DNA of 64,000 nucleotides, taken from contig NZ_QVMT01000003.1 of NCBI RefSeq assembly GCF_003418935.1, positions 496,001 through 560,000 on the forward strand, read 5' to 3'. The notes beneath the pieces are model-generated. The model had not been told where the DNA came from, searched no databases, and saw nothing but the letters and a program-made list of their open reading frames with translations. Positions 24,915 through 32,901 of this stretch are shown here, piece after piece. Position numbers and translations under genes: made by a program. The stretch's first letter is position 1, and each line of letters opens with the position of its first letter. Source of the DNA: Emticicia sp. C21 (GTDB taxonomy: Bacteria; Bacteroidota; Bacteroidia; Cytophagales; Spirosomataceae).

Positions 24915-25826
24915 ATGAACGGTTATAATTTATCAAGAAGTTGGTTTGATTGGGCTTTTGAGAATCCTGATATTAATACGCCTGCGCATACAGCTTTGTT
25001 TATGTGGGTGATAGAGAAATGGAACAGACTGGGGCAAAAAGAAAAATTCGGACTGTCGACCTCTGAAGCCATGGAGGTGCTGGGTATCCGTTCGGTCAAT
25101 ACCTATAAAAAGGTATTCGATAATCTGGTTGAATGGGGTTTTATTGAGGTAATACAGCAGAGTAAAAATCAGCATACTGCTACCATAGTTGCTTTGTCAA
25201 AATTTGATAAAGCAACTGGTAACGCACTTGATAAAGCACTGATAAAGCACGTGACAAAGCAAAGTGAAAGCACCCGACAAAGCACTGTTAGTATAGATAA
25301 ACCAGAGAATCAGGAAACAAAGAAACCAACTAACCAGGAAACAAGTCAGGATGTCGAAACAGAAGTTCCGACGATAGACACGGTGACAGAGTTTGATGAA
25401 ACAGCAGAGGAGAAGCCAGAAAATACCTCCCCCCAACTTGCGCCAGGCCCCCCTCCATCAACAGAAGTGATGGGAGAAAGCGTGAGTTTTCAGCAGATAT
25501 GGGATACTTACGACAAAAAAATCGGCGACAGGCAGCGCTGTGAGAAAAAATGGTATGCCCTGAGCGATAAGGAAAAGTGGCTGGCCTGGCAGCATATTCC
25601 GGCGTATGTACGGTCGACGCCTGAGAAGAAATACCGGGCCAATCTGGAAACATACCTGAACCAAAAACGATGGAACAACGAAATCATTCACAGCCATGCA
25701 AAACCCGGAAATAAAGCTGCCGGAGCATCCGCGGCGTCAGCAAAACCATTCCTTGAAAAACCAAGAGCTACTAGCGGAAACCCCGTACGCAAAAATATTT
25801 TCGGAAAAGAAGAAAAGACTGGCTGA
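24915..25826 (+). CDS. Phage replication initiator-like protein
   Basis: The 303-residue protein has an N-terminal winged helix (about residues 15-95: GLSTSEAMEVLGIRSVNTYKKVFDNLVEWGF), where SVNTYKK is the recognition-helix region. A low-complexity linker rich in Glu, Thr and Pro covers about 110-190. The C-terminal domain (FQQIWDTYDKKIGDRQRCEKKWYALSDKEKW...YRANLETYLNQKRWNN) is of the kind found at the end of phage replisome organisers. It would bind the phage origin and load the helicase with the ATPase encoded next. Its linker may contain the origin, as in lambda O, but I see no iterons. The 3' end overlaps the ATPase gene by 131 bp. Confidence 0.72.
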   Translation: MNGYNLSRSWFDWAFENPDINTPAHTALFMWVIEKWNRLGQKEKFGLSTSEAMEVLGIRSVNTYKKVFDNLVEWGFIEVIQQSKNQHTATIVALSKFDKATGNALDKALIKHVTKQSESTRQSTVSIDKPENQETKKPTNQETSQDVETEVPTIDTVTEFDETAEEKPENTSPQLAPGPPPSTEVMGESVSFQQIWDTYDKKIGDRQRCEKKWYALSDKEKWLAWQHIPAYVRSTPEKKYRANLETYLNQKRWNNEIIHSHAKPGNKAAGASAASAKPFLEKPRATSGNPVRKNIFGKEEKTG

Positions 25827-26679
25827 AACCCTACTGCCTCAACTGAAAAATCTCTTTGAAAATGAAGCAAAAACACATGGTGTGGACGAAACCTTTTTAG
25901 ACAAGCTTTTTGCGACATTGGCTCATGATTTTGCCGGAAACTTCTACTATCAGGTAGCTTGCACGGTTGATGAACAGAAAAAAGTCGAGGAACGTCGCCG
26001 CTACGAGGAGTCAGAAAAGGAGCGGTTGGAAGCTCTGAAACCCTTGCAATTAAGTTTTGATGAGTTCAGGGATACGATTATCGGAAAGTGGCGGGCCATT
26101 GTAATGCAGGAGGATACAAATGCCGAATTTGCGATTGACCAGTACTGTTCGGCTGAATTAAACGGCCTTCTAGACTATTTCTATGGAAGGAACCTTTTTT
26201 CAGGGCTTGATGTGCGCAAGGGTTTTCTGATAATGGGTCCTGTAGGTTGCCGCAAAACCTCAATGATGCAGGCGTTTCAGAATAACCCATTTGCTTCATT
26301 CCGGATTGTTGAAGCGCAGGAAATGGTACAAGCCTACAAAGAAGTGGGCGAGGCTGCCTTTAACTATTTTCATATTACGGATAAGCGTAACAAATTCGGA
26401 CATGAGCATTACGAAATCTGTATCGACGAAGTGGGGCGGGAGGAGCGGAGTGTGATAGCCAAGGGCGCGTCATTTGCATCAACCCATATCAATTTTATAG
26501 AAGAGTACATTTTCAGGCTTTATAAGAGCCCAAGGCGATTGCACCTGATTACCAACGCCACTAGTTATGATGATCTGGTGAAGACCTATTCAGAAGCGGC
26601 AGCCAGCCGGTTGTTGAAGTTATTCAATGTAGTGATTTTCCCGGAGAACAGCCCGAATTATCGGTTGGTGGGAGTGTAG
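25696..26679 (+). CDS. DnaC-like AAA+ ATPase with altered Walker A
   Basis: This 327-residue protein has a helical N-terminal region (30-140). An AAA+ core follows: P-loop GPVGCRKTS (residues 181-189), Walker B in EICIDEVG, and a sensor-like stretch HLITNATSYDDL. A Thr-Tyr-Ser/Arg segment (TYSEAAASRLLKLF) fits the DnaC/DnaA-type arginine finger region. DnaC-like proteins load the replicative helicase at phage origins. In the usual GxxGxGK[ST] motif the Gly before Lys187 is Arg186 here (codon CGC at 26251-26253), which may weaken ATP binding. The start inside the upstream gene is the only ATG before residue 139, and the helical N-terminus supports it. Confidence 0.78.
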   Translation: MQNPEIKLPEHPRRQQNHSLKNQELLAETPYAKIFSEKKKRLAETLLPQLKNLFENEAKTHGVDETFLDKLFATLAHDFAGNFYYQVACTVDEQKKVEERRRYEESEKERLEALKPLQLSFDEFRDTIIGKWRAIVMQEDTNAEFAIDQYCSAELNGLLDYFYGRNLFSGLDVRKGFLIMGPVGCRKTSMMQAFQNNPFASFRIVEAQEMVQAYKEVGEAAFNYFHITDKRNKFGHEHYEICIDEVGREERSVIAKGASFASTHINFIEEYIFRLYKSPRRLHLITNATSYDDLVKTYSEAAASRLLKLFNVVIFPENSPNYRLVGV

Positions 26680-26986
26680 GGCTACTGTGGCACGCATATA
26701 CTCGTCCGAAAACGGCCGTGGCACGGGGACACCCAGTCGGTTGAGCAGAGGAGCCTATGCTCTTAATTATTCCGTTTTCTTATACCTCAAAGAAGTATTG
26801 AGGGGAGCAGATTTTTAGGAATTGGTAAATGCATACTCCAGATAGAAAGTCAGATAGATATAGTTAATAAAAATATTTCAAGAAAATTTGGTAATAAAAG
26901 AATATTTCTGTAAATTTTGGTCAAATGTAAAGAAAAACTGACTGGTACAATTTTTTAGTATTTAAATACATAAAAAATTCTACACA
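26680..26986. other. Non-coding gap with a dispersed-repeat copy
   Basis: The left part holds the repeat at 26699-26728. The right part is AT-rich and probably contains the promoter of the small gene at 26987. No reading frame is convincing. Confidence 0.5.
26699..26728 (+). repeat. Dispersed repeat copy (TACTCGTCCG...CGTGGCACGG)
   Basis: This matches the minus-strand segment at 10591-10619 at about 24 of 29 positions. A preceding CTGTGGCACGC adds a partial second unit. Confidence 0.6.
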
Positions 26987-27388
26987 ATGAGAAAGAATCA
27001 TACAAACAAACGGATTTCTGATACGGTTCTGTATGCGTATCTTATGTGTGCGTTTTGCACTGCTAGCTCTTACTTTATTTTCGAGGGAAAATACTTCGAA
27101 TTAACGTTACAAGTCGCTATTCTTGCATTTCTTTTGATTTGCACCATAACGGCTTTAAAAATATCGTCGATTGACAATTTTTATTTTCCTCCGGTAGAAA
27201 TACCGGTATCGAATAAACGCTGGCAAAAATGTATAGAATGGTGGAGCAATTTATCTGACGATGAATTGATGGTGAATATCCGCAAGCTAAAGGCAATGAA
27301 TCAGAAAAATGCCGATACCCTGCTCAGGGCGTTTGAGCATTCAGAACTTTTTGAGAAGTGCTCAATTATCAAGCGTGCGATTAATTAA
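26987..27388 (+). CDS. Small membrane protein at the end of the early module, unknown
   Basis: This 133-residue protein has two hydrophobic segments (about residues 12-30 and 37-57) and a soluble C-terminal tail of some 70 residues with WQKCIEWWSNLSDDELMVNIRKLKAMNQKNADTLLRAFE. I do not recognise a family. It is preceded by a 307-bp gap with its own likely promoter and ends at the convergent terminators, so it may be expressed separately from the replication genes, for example in the lysogen. Confidence 0.55.
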   Translation: MRKNHTNKRISDTVLYAYLMCAFCTASSYFIFEGKYFELTLQVAILAFLLICTITALKISSIDNFYFPPVEIPVSNKRWQKCIEWWSNLSDDELMVNIRKLKAMNQKNADTLLRAFEHSELFEKCSIIKRAIN

Positions 27389-27410
27389 AATAATTGTATT
27401 ATAGATTGAA

Positions 27411-27440
27411 AAGTCCACTTCTATCGGGGTGGCTTTTTTT
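27411..27440 (+). terminator. Weak terminator-like hairpin
   Basis: CCAC (27415-27418) pairs with GTGG (27429-27432), followed by CTTTTTTTG. The stem is short, but the T-run and position, 23 bp after the stop codon, fit a rightward terminator. Confidence 0.45.
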
Positions 27441-27513
27441 GTTTTGGGAGTGAGGTGAGTTGAAGGGAATTTATTTGTGCAAATAGGGATATTATACTTA
27501 AATGGATCATTCC

Positions 27514-27545
27514 AAAAAAACACCACCCCAAGGGGGTGGCTTTTC
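27514..27545. terminator. Bidirectional terminator between early and late prophage modules
   Basis: A 7-bp GC-rich stem CCACCCC/GGGGTGG with a 3-nt loop is preceded by AAAAAAA and followed by CTTTTC. It can therefore end transcription from both the rightward early genes and the leftward late operon, which converge here. Confidence 0.8.
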
Positions 27546-27567
27546 TGAAAACCCAAAAAGTAAAAAG

Positions 27568-27954
27568 CTATAAGAACTTTCGTTTTTTTCTGGCACTTAC
27601 TAAGTCCTTTTCTAATTCCAGTACCCTCGCTTCTAAAGTGGCTCTGTCATGATTGATGCTGATGACACTATCCCGCATCACTTTAATGACCGACTGGAAC
27701 GAGGCAGTCATGCCCTTGGTAAGGGTATATAGTTCAGTGGCATTTTTAGTATCAATCAAGGCTTTTGCCAGCCACTCTTTATGAAGTTGCAATGAGTCAA
27801 CCAAGACCTTGTTGGTTTGTTGCAGTGCTTTGTTTTGTTTTTCGAACTGGTCGCGTTCTTTGAGTTTCTTAAAGGCATGTTGCAGCCAGAGAGTGGCCGC
27901 TACAATGCCTAAGATGCCTGCGCCTGCTATAATGAGTTTCAGCTTATTCATCAT
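27568..27954 (-). CDS. Single-pass coiled-coil protein, possible inner-membrane spanin
   Basis: This 128-residue protein has an N-terminal membrane helix (about residues 6-25: LIIAGAGILGIVAATLWL). A long helical, heptad-rich periplasmic part follows (30-120) with many Leu, Gln and Lys residues. This is the layout of Rz-type inner-membrane spanins, which disrupt the outer membrane in the last step of lysis. It overlaps the holin gene by 11 bp and is the last late gene. No outer-membrane lipoprotein partner is visible, so the spanin role is inferred from shape and place. Confidence 0.55.
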   Translation of the reverse strand: MMNKLKLIIAGAGILGIVAATLWLQHAFKKLKERDQFEKQNKALQQTNKVLVDSLQLHKEWLAKALIDTKNATELYTLTKGMTASFQSVIKVMRDSVISINHDRATLEARVLELEKDLVSARKKRKFL

Positions 27955-28468
27955 GTTTTGATTTAGTTAAGTTGTCAATATCTTTTCCGCCATTGCCTAC
28001 AAAATGCTCTACTTTCTCGACTACCGAGGCAGGTGTACGAATGCCGAAAGTCCTGGTCACGTTGTCTTTGATAGACAGAAACTCAATTCCGGCAAAGAAC
28101 AGGATGGTAGTCATCATCGGTACGTTCAGGTAATAGCTATTGATAACGGTTTCACCGTCTTTGATATTCATCAGAAAGAGCATCATTGTGAATGTCCAGA
28201 GTGCTATCAGGAACGTGATATAGCCTAATACTTTTTTGACGAATTTGTCTTTCAATACCTTATAATCGTAATTCTGGCGACTTTTGGCCAGTTTAATTCC
28301 TGACCATGTATCGATGGCTATCATGATAAACAGGAAAATGAACAGAACACCATCAACCTGCCACGATTGCAGAACGAATTTCAACAAGGTGGAAAGTAAT
28401 GCCAGAAACGAAACCATATAGGGATGGTTTACGAGCTGGTCTTTTAGCTCTATTAGTGTAGATTTCAT
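27944..28468 (-). CDS. Phage holin
   Basis: This 174-residue protein has about four hydrophobic helices (residues 16-34, 40-55, 80-100 and 114-134). The pattern IAIDTWSGIKLAK matches the DxxxGxxxA motif of the phage_holin_4 (toxin secretion/lysis) family. Holins form holes in the inner membrane at a set time so that endolysin can reach the wall. It lies between the small membrane gene and the spanin-like gene, downstream of the lysozyme gene, in a late lysis cassette. Family and context agree well. Confidence 0.82.
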   Translation of the reverse strand: MKSTLIELKDQLVNHPYMVSFLALLSTLLKFVLQSWQVDGVLFIFLFIMIAIDTWSGIKLAKSRQNYDYKVLKDKFVKKVLGYITFLIALWTFTMMLFLMNIKDGETVINSYYLNVPMMTTILFFAGIEFLSIKDNVTRTFGIRTPASVVEKVEHFVGNGGKDIDNLTKSKHDE

Positions 28469-28506
28469 GGTTATAAAAATGTGTGGATAATGTATTTAGG
28501 TACTTG

Positions 28507-28788
28507 TCAGTGCCTGAGATGTGTAGACTCAGCACCTGAACCGTGATTTTCAAGACGTCGGTTGATTTGCCTGATTTCCTTGATGATTTTCGTTAAATCA
28601 GCATAGATTTCGGCAAAGGTTTTTTCCTGCGATGATTCGGCAGTAAAACAGGCATTCTGGTGTTGCAGCGTGGCGTTGTCTCGTAGAGCCTGATAAAGCT
28701 TTAGGCCGAGTAGGAGGCAGGTACCGAAAAGCACCGCTAAGGCTATGGCTAATGTCGGTATCAAATGAGTATCATTAGCATTTTCCAT
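28507..28788 (-). CDS. Small single-helix membrane protein in the lysis cassette
   Basis: This 93-residue protein has one hydrophobic helix (about residues 10-30: ALAVLFGTCLLLGLKLY) and a helical polar tail (EKTFAEIYADLTKIIKEIRQINRRLENHG). It lies between lysozyme and holin genes. It could be an antiholin or a holin accessory protein, but no family is recognised and only place and topology support that. Confidence 0.5.
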   Translation of the reverse strand: MENANDTHLIPTLAIALAVLFGTCLLLGLKLYQALRDNATLQHQNACFTAESSQEKTFAEIYADLTKIIKEIRQINRRLENHGSGAESTHLRH

Positions 28789-28895
28789 GGTAGTTGTGTG
28801 GATGGTGAAAGTTTTTACAGCTTTATTTTACTATTGGTAATGAATGTATGTGAGAAAGGTAACTCTTCGACAAAATTTAATAAAAAGAATTGATT

Positions 28896-29375
28896 TTATT
28901 TATGTCCCTCTTTCGAAGGTTCTACTGTGGTAAAATACAATTTAGCCTCCCGTTTCCGTCTATTCGTCAGACCCTTTGACACCACCTTTTTCCCCTCTTT
29001 AGTTACTTTGTTCCATTTCAGAAATTCAGCCTTAATTGTTACGTCGTTCGAATTAGCAAGCACCTTTTTCTTCAGGGTCGATTTATTAAAACCTGCCTTG
29101 CCTACATTGTAGATAAAAGAGGCCAGTGCATCATATTGATTCTGGTTAAGACCCTCAGGGATATTTGGGGCAAAATCCTGATTGAATACATGCAGTAGCA
29201 ATTCGCTGGCCTGTGGTTCTGTTATCGGCGCATCTGTTTTAGTTACTTTTGTTCCATCAGGATAGTAGGTTGAGCCATACCCGATTGTCCAGACACCCAC
29301 AATATCCTGATAGGGCTTTGCTCTGAAAGCCTCTGATGATTTTATCTCCTTGAGTCCGTTTTCTGATAATTTCAT
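28896..29375 (-). CDS. Phage endolysin, GH24 muramidase (T4/P22-type lysozyme)
   Basis: This 159-residue protein hydrolyses the MurNAc-GlcNAc bond of peptidoglycan. The catalytic triad of the GH24 family can be placed at Glu15, Asp24 and Thr30 in the sequence SEAFRAKPYQDIVGVWTIGYG. The rest (NQYDALASFIYNVG, TNRRKREAKLY) is also typical. There is no signal peptide or signal-arrest helix, so it needs the holin for release. The gene starts 4 bp after the stop of the preceding late gene. Length is normal for the family. Confidence 0.93.
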   Translation of the reverse strand: MKLSENGLKEIKSSEAFRAKPYQDIVGVWTIGYGSTYYPDGTKVTKTDAPITEPQASELLLHVFNQDFAPNIPEGLNQNQYDALASFIYNVGKAGFNKSTLKKKVLANSNDVTIKAEFLKWNKVTKEGKKVVSKGLTNRRKREAKLYFTTVEPSKEGHK

Positions 29376-29379
29376 GTTT

Positions 29380-30255
29380 CTATAGTTTTCCGTTCATGTT
29401 TATCTTAATTGCCCTCTTGTATGGAGGCATTTCTCTTAATTCGGCTGTGTGAAGGGTATATATATCCTGCTGATGAATACCCAAATCGGTGCGGTACATT
29501 CTTTGTTCATGCCCGTCTTCACTCCAGGGATGATGAATCCAGAAATCGACTATCATATTACCTTTACTGAGTACCTTAATCTGATACGTCCGGTTAATGG
29601 GCAGATAGATATTACAATCTTCTTTAAGTCCTGAAAGATACTGTTTATCCGGATGATTATTTCCATAAGACCCACCTAATCTGCTTTCAATACTTGCCTC
29701 TTTCTGGATTACCCGCACCCACACTTTGCCCGATAAGTCTGTAATTTCATAATCAACCTTACTTCGCTTGTCGCCGATATTTTCGCCCAGACTAATGCTG
29801 TGTATGGCTAGTTGTACGTTCAGCCTGTTATCATTCTTTACTTTTAAGGTTTCATCTGCCAGAAAAATATCTGACACTCCCTCGTATCCATCTATTTGTA
29901 ACCTTACCATTCCCGCTGGGGCTTCATTAGATAAAGGAGGATAGGAAGGCTCCACAGAGGGTGGCTGAGGTGCCGGAATATTTTCTATTCGTGGTAGAAA
30001 ATCATAGATATTCGGTGAGATCTGTTGGGTCGGGGCGAATCCCACTAATTCTATCCCGCTATTGGCTTCAATAATCCGTCCAATGGTGGCTTCATCGATA
30101 AACACCCTTACGTTGTGGATTTTGTAATAGGTATCAATGCCATCGCCTCTCCGAAACACCAGAAAAGCATTGGTGGCGTCTTTGGGAATCAAAGGTTGTC
30201 CCACCGATACAAGGTTGATAAGGGGCAAAAGCCCCAAAAACAATAATTTTCTCAT
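29380..30255 (-). CDS. Signal-peptide protein sharing a C-terminal domain with the adjacent tail protein
   Basis: This 291-residue protein starts with a clear signal peptide (MRKLLFLGLLPLINLVSVGQ), unusual for a virion gene. Its C-terminal third (about 185-291: YGNNHPDKQYLSGLKEDCNIYLP...) aligns with the C-terminus of the 763-residue tail protein just upstream (YSNNHPEYRFLNNPNLVEDCRFWLP). The middle contains a Pro-rich linker (about 95-110). It sits between fibre genes and the lysozyme. It may be a secreted version of a receptor- or glycan-binding module, or a fibre-related factor. The true function is unknown. Confidence 0.6.
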   Translation of the reverse strand: MRKLLFLGLLPLINLVSVGQPLIPKDATNAFLVFRRGDGIDTYYKIHNVRVFIDEATIGRIIEANSGIELVGFAPTQQISPNIYDFLPRIENIPAPQPPSVEPSYPPLSNEAPAGMVRLQIDGYEGVSDIFLADETLKVKNDNRLNVQLAIHSISLGENIGDKRSKVDYEITDLSGKVWVRVIQKEASIESRLGGSYGNNHPDKQYLSGLKEDCNIYLPINRTYQIKVLSKGNMIVDFWIHHPWSEDGHEQRMYRTDLGIHQQDIYTLHTAELREMPPYKRAIKINMNGKL

Positions 30256-30278
30256 ATAATTTTTCAGTTGTGTATGCC

Positions 30279-32570
30279 CTATGGCCAGAGATTATTATTA
30301 ATCTTGATTAATCGCTGATGAATATTCGACTGTGTTAGCTGACTCCCGTATATCCTGATAGTCTCTGAGGTCCCGGCAGGTGTATTGGATTTACCCTGAT
30401 TATAGATGATCCCTCCCGGAGCATTACCATCAGCATGATATACATCGAACCTGCAAGGGGCATCAGCTACCGTAATAATAATATTATAATAATCGGAATG
30501 AGACGATGGCAATGGTAGCCAGAAGCGACAGTCTTCTACCAGATTCGGATTGTTCAGAAATCGGTATTCCGGGTGATTATTAGAATAATCAGAAGACCCC
30601 TCATTCGGATTTACCCCAAATTGCTGTTCTACTTTCAGCCATTTTACGCCGGAGCTATGGGTAATCTCGATGGTACTTTTGGTTTTTGCTACCCCGGTAG
30701 GATAGGTAATGCCAAAGGCCGTAAGTATTATCGGAAATCTGGTTGAGTTATAGTTCTGCTGAAGTGTTGTGTATGGTTTATTGTTGTTTTCGTCTTCAAG
30801 GCTCCTGAACCCGTAATAAGAGTTTTTGATGTCGGCTTGTCTGATATAATACCGCTGGTTATCCTTTACCTGAAAGCCAAGTGGGTAGTTGGCGTCTCCT
30901 AGTGGCGCAGTGCTATTGGTGAATGTAATATTAATACGATTGTCGGCTCTACCACCACCAAAACTCCATTTCTGGATGCCTCCGGTTTTATGCCCACTAT
31001 ATAATAATTCGCCAAGATTGATAGCCGCAGACCCATTCACCAGCGCTGCCCGGTTGTTGCTGTTATCTCTCAGAAACTCAGGGCTAACGGTACTAAAAAC
31101 TGGCTTTAATACACTGCTGAACCATAGATCCTGATAGGGACCTCCGATGAATAAAAGGTCTTTTGCTCCGTTGGCTATTGCATCATACCCTGATTGAATC
31201 ATATTTGCTTTTACTACATCGTAGGGCAAAGGATTGTTTTGGTCGCCAAAATAATCGATATGATGCAGTTCAGTCATTATCTTTTTAGGATAATTCTGTA
31301 CATAGTCTAAGGTTAAAGAGGTATCATTAAAACGATTGTCGGAAGCAAAAGCGGTCTTCATGCCATCACTTATTTGTCCCCATTTGATAATATTGTAAGT
31401 GGCACGCAATGGTACCAGCTCATCGTTAGGCGATACTCCACCAAATGATAAGATAAATTTAATATTGGTATTATAGGTGCTATTGGCAGCGGTGACAGCA
31501 TTTTTACAATCGCTGGCAAAATCGTACAGCATACTTTCACGGAACAAATACCAGTCAACTCCTCTTTTTGAAGCAAAGACTGTATTTAATTCAGCTACAT
31601 CTGTTGTTCCTTGTCCCAAACCTGTATTCGGAGGCTCTATCTGACTATCAGCAGTGTATCCGGTACCCCAAGCGGTATTAAGTGCTTCCCGATTTGCGTA
31701 TGCACCAGGATTTGCCGCTGCATTAAACAACCACGTACGGAAAGCACTTTTTGTGACTCCGGAATAACCAATTATTGCTTTATAAGCAGGGTTACCGTTT
31801 TCATAATTAAATCCATATTCTGCCTGTTCAGTTATTGTAGGGATAATATAATTAAACTGGCTGCCGAGCTTGTTAGCATAGTAATTTGTGACCTTTGTAA
31901 AAAAGTCTAACATCATACTTCGACCTGCCCCTGCTGTTTTATCAGAAAGTGGTGCGTGTGCGTTTCCATATCCCCATACCCCTAAATCATTATTCCAACA
32001 GTCTTTTTCATTGACTGATACAGGCCACCATTTATTGGCATTTCTTCGTTCTGCATCCTGATATATTAGTAGTAATAAACTAATCTTTACGTATGGGTAT
32101 TTTGTTTGAACAAAGTCAATAGCCAGATTCTGCTTGTTATAGGCAGTTGATGAATTTGTGATTTGTTCGGCATTAGAATCAAAAATATCTGACCATAGAA
32201 CCGGAATAACGATATTGGTCGCACCGGAGGCAACAAAACTATCCACTCCGGATTTGAATTGTCCTAAATCCTGAAAAGGGTACATATTCATATAAGACAA
32301 ATACTTGGTAGTAGGCCAGGAGTCTACAAAGGTGCCATATCCGGCGGGCTTGTTAGCTAAGGCCAAAGTATCTGTGGCATGAGTGGTGGTACCACTCATG
32401 ATATTTGCCCGGTAGTCGGTTATTTCGCCGCTACTATTGGTAGGCAGCCAATAGTATTGAGTAGCGGCAACGCTACTTGTGTTGATTACCCGACGGTTGA
32501 ATAATCCACAGTAATTCGTGCCGCTATCTTTAAGAACAATCCCCTGAAATACGGGTTTTGAAGTAGCCAT
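30279..32570 (-). CDS. Tail spike/fibre protein with a glycoside-hydrolase-like TIM-barrel region
   Basis: This 763-residue protein has a short virion-side N-terminus (to about 85). A long central region (about 90-500) looks like a (beta/alpha)8 barrel of the GH42/GH-A type. Hydrophobic strands such as NIVIPVLWSDIF, KISLLLLIY, YIIPTITEQAEYG and KFILSFGG occur at the expected spacing, with Glu248, Glu251 and Glu434 (IMTELHHIDYF) as candidate catalytic acids. A beta-rich C-terminal domain is shared with the 291-residue neighbour. It probably binds and cuts a host surface polysaccharide. The GH assignment is by pattern only. Confidence 0.6.
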   Translation of the reverse strand: MATSKPVFQGIVLKDSGTNYCGLFNRRVINTSSVAATQYYWLPTNSSGEITDYRANIMSGTTTHATDTLALANKPAGYGTFVDSWPTTKYLSYMNMYPFQDLGQFKSGVDSFVASGATNIVIPVLWSDIFDSNAEQITNSSTAYNKQNLAIDFVQTKYPYVKISLLLLIYQDAERRNANKWWPVSVNEKDCWNNDLGVWGYGNAHAPLSDKTAGAGRSMMLDFFTKVTNYYANKLGSQFNYIIPTITEQAEYGFNYENGNPAYKAIIGYSGVTKSAFRTWLFNAAANPGAYANREALNTAWGTGYTADSQIEPPNTGLGQGTTDVAELNTVFASKRGVDWYLFRESMLYDFASDCKNAVTAANSTYNTNIKFILSFGGVSPNDELVPLRATYNIIKWGQISDGMKTAFASDNRFNDTSLTLDYVQNYPKKIMTELHHIDYFGDQNNPLPYDVVKANMIQSGYDAIANGAKDLLFIGGPYQDLWFSSVLKPVFSTVSPEFLRDNSNNRAALVNGSAAINLGELLYSGHKTGGIQKWSFGGGRADNRINITFTNSTAPLGDANYPLGFQVKDNQRYYIRQADIKNSYYGFRSLEDENNNKPYTTLQQNYNSTRFPIILTAFGITYPTGVAKTKSTIEITHSSGVKWLKVEQQFGVNPNEGSSDYSNNHPEYRFLNNPNLVEDCRFWLPLPSSHSDYYNIIITVADAPCRFDVYHADGNAPGGIIYNQGKSNTPAGTSETIRIYGSQLTQSNIHQRLIKINNNLWP

Positions 32571-32571
32571 T

Positions 32572-32859
32572 TTAAGCTTTTGTTTTCTTTTCTGTGTCGA
32601 TAAATACTAATAGCATCTGCGCTTTGGTAAGATTGGGCATCGACTCATGTTTTTCGATGAATTCTTTTACCGTGCTTTGGTCTGACTGGTCTAAGTCGAT
32701 AACCTCGCCACGATGTAGTTTCGTGGCCATTTCCCAAAGCTTTAATGCATTACCTTTGGTGCTGATAGCCAATTGGTCGGCCAGGATTTTGCCCATGTTT
32801 GAGCCTTCGATAACTGTTCCGTCTAAGCCGACGATTGGTTGATTAAAATCAAGTTTCAT
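32572..32859 (-). CDS. Small phage tail-region protein, unknown
   Basis: This 95-residue soluble helical protein (VGLDGTVIEGSNMGKILADQLAISTKG..., then TVKEFIEKHESMPNLTKAQMLLVFID) lies between two fibre genes, its stop 1 bp from the next start. Similar short proteins are common beside fibre genes of Bacteroidota phages. They could act in fibre assembly or as minor subunits. No motif allows a firm call. Confidence 0.5.
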   Translation of the reverse strand: MKLDFNQPIVGLDGTVIEGSNMGKILADQLAISTKGNALKLWEMATKLHRGEVIDLDQSDQSTVKEFIEKHESMPNLTKAQMLLVFIDTEKKTKA

Positions 32860-32901
32860 AAAATTTACTTTTTGGCGGTTCGCCGCCGCGATTGTTATTA
32901 A

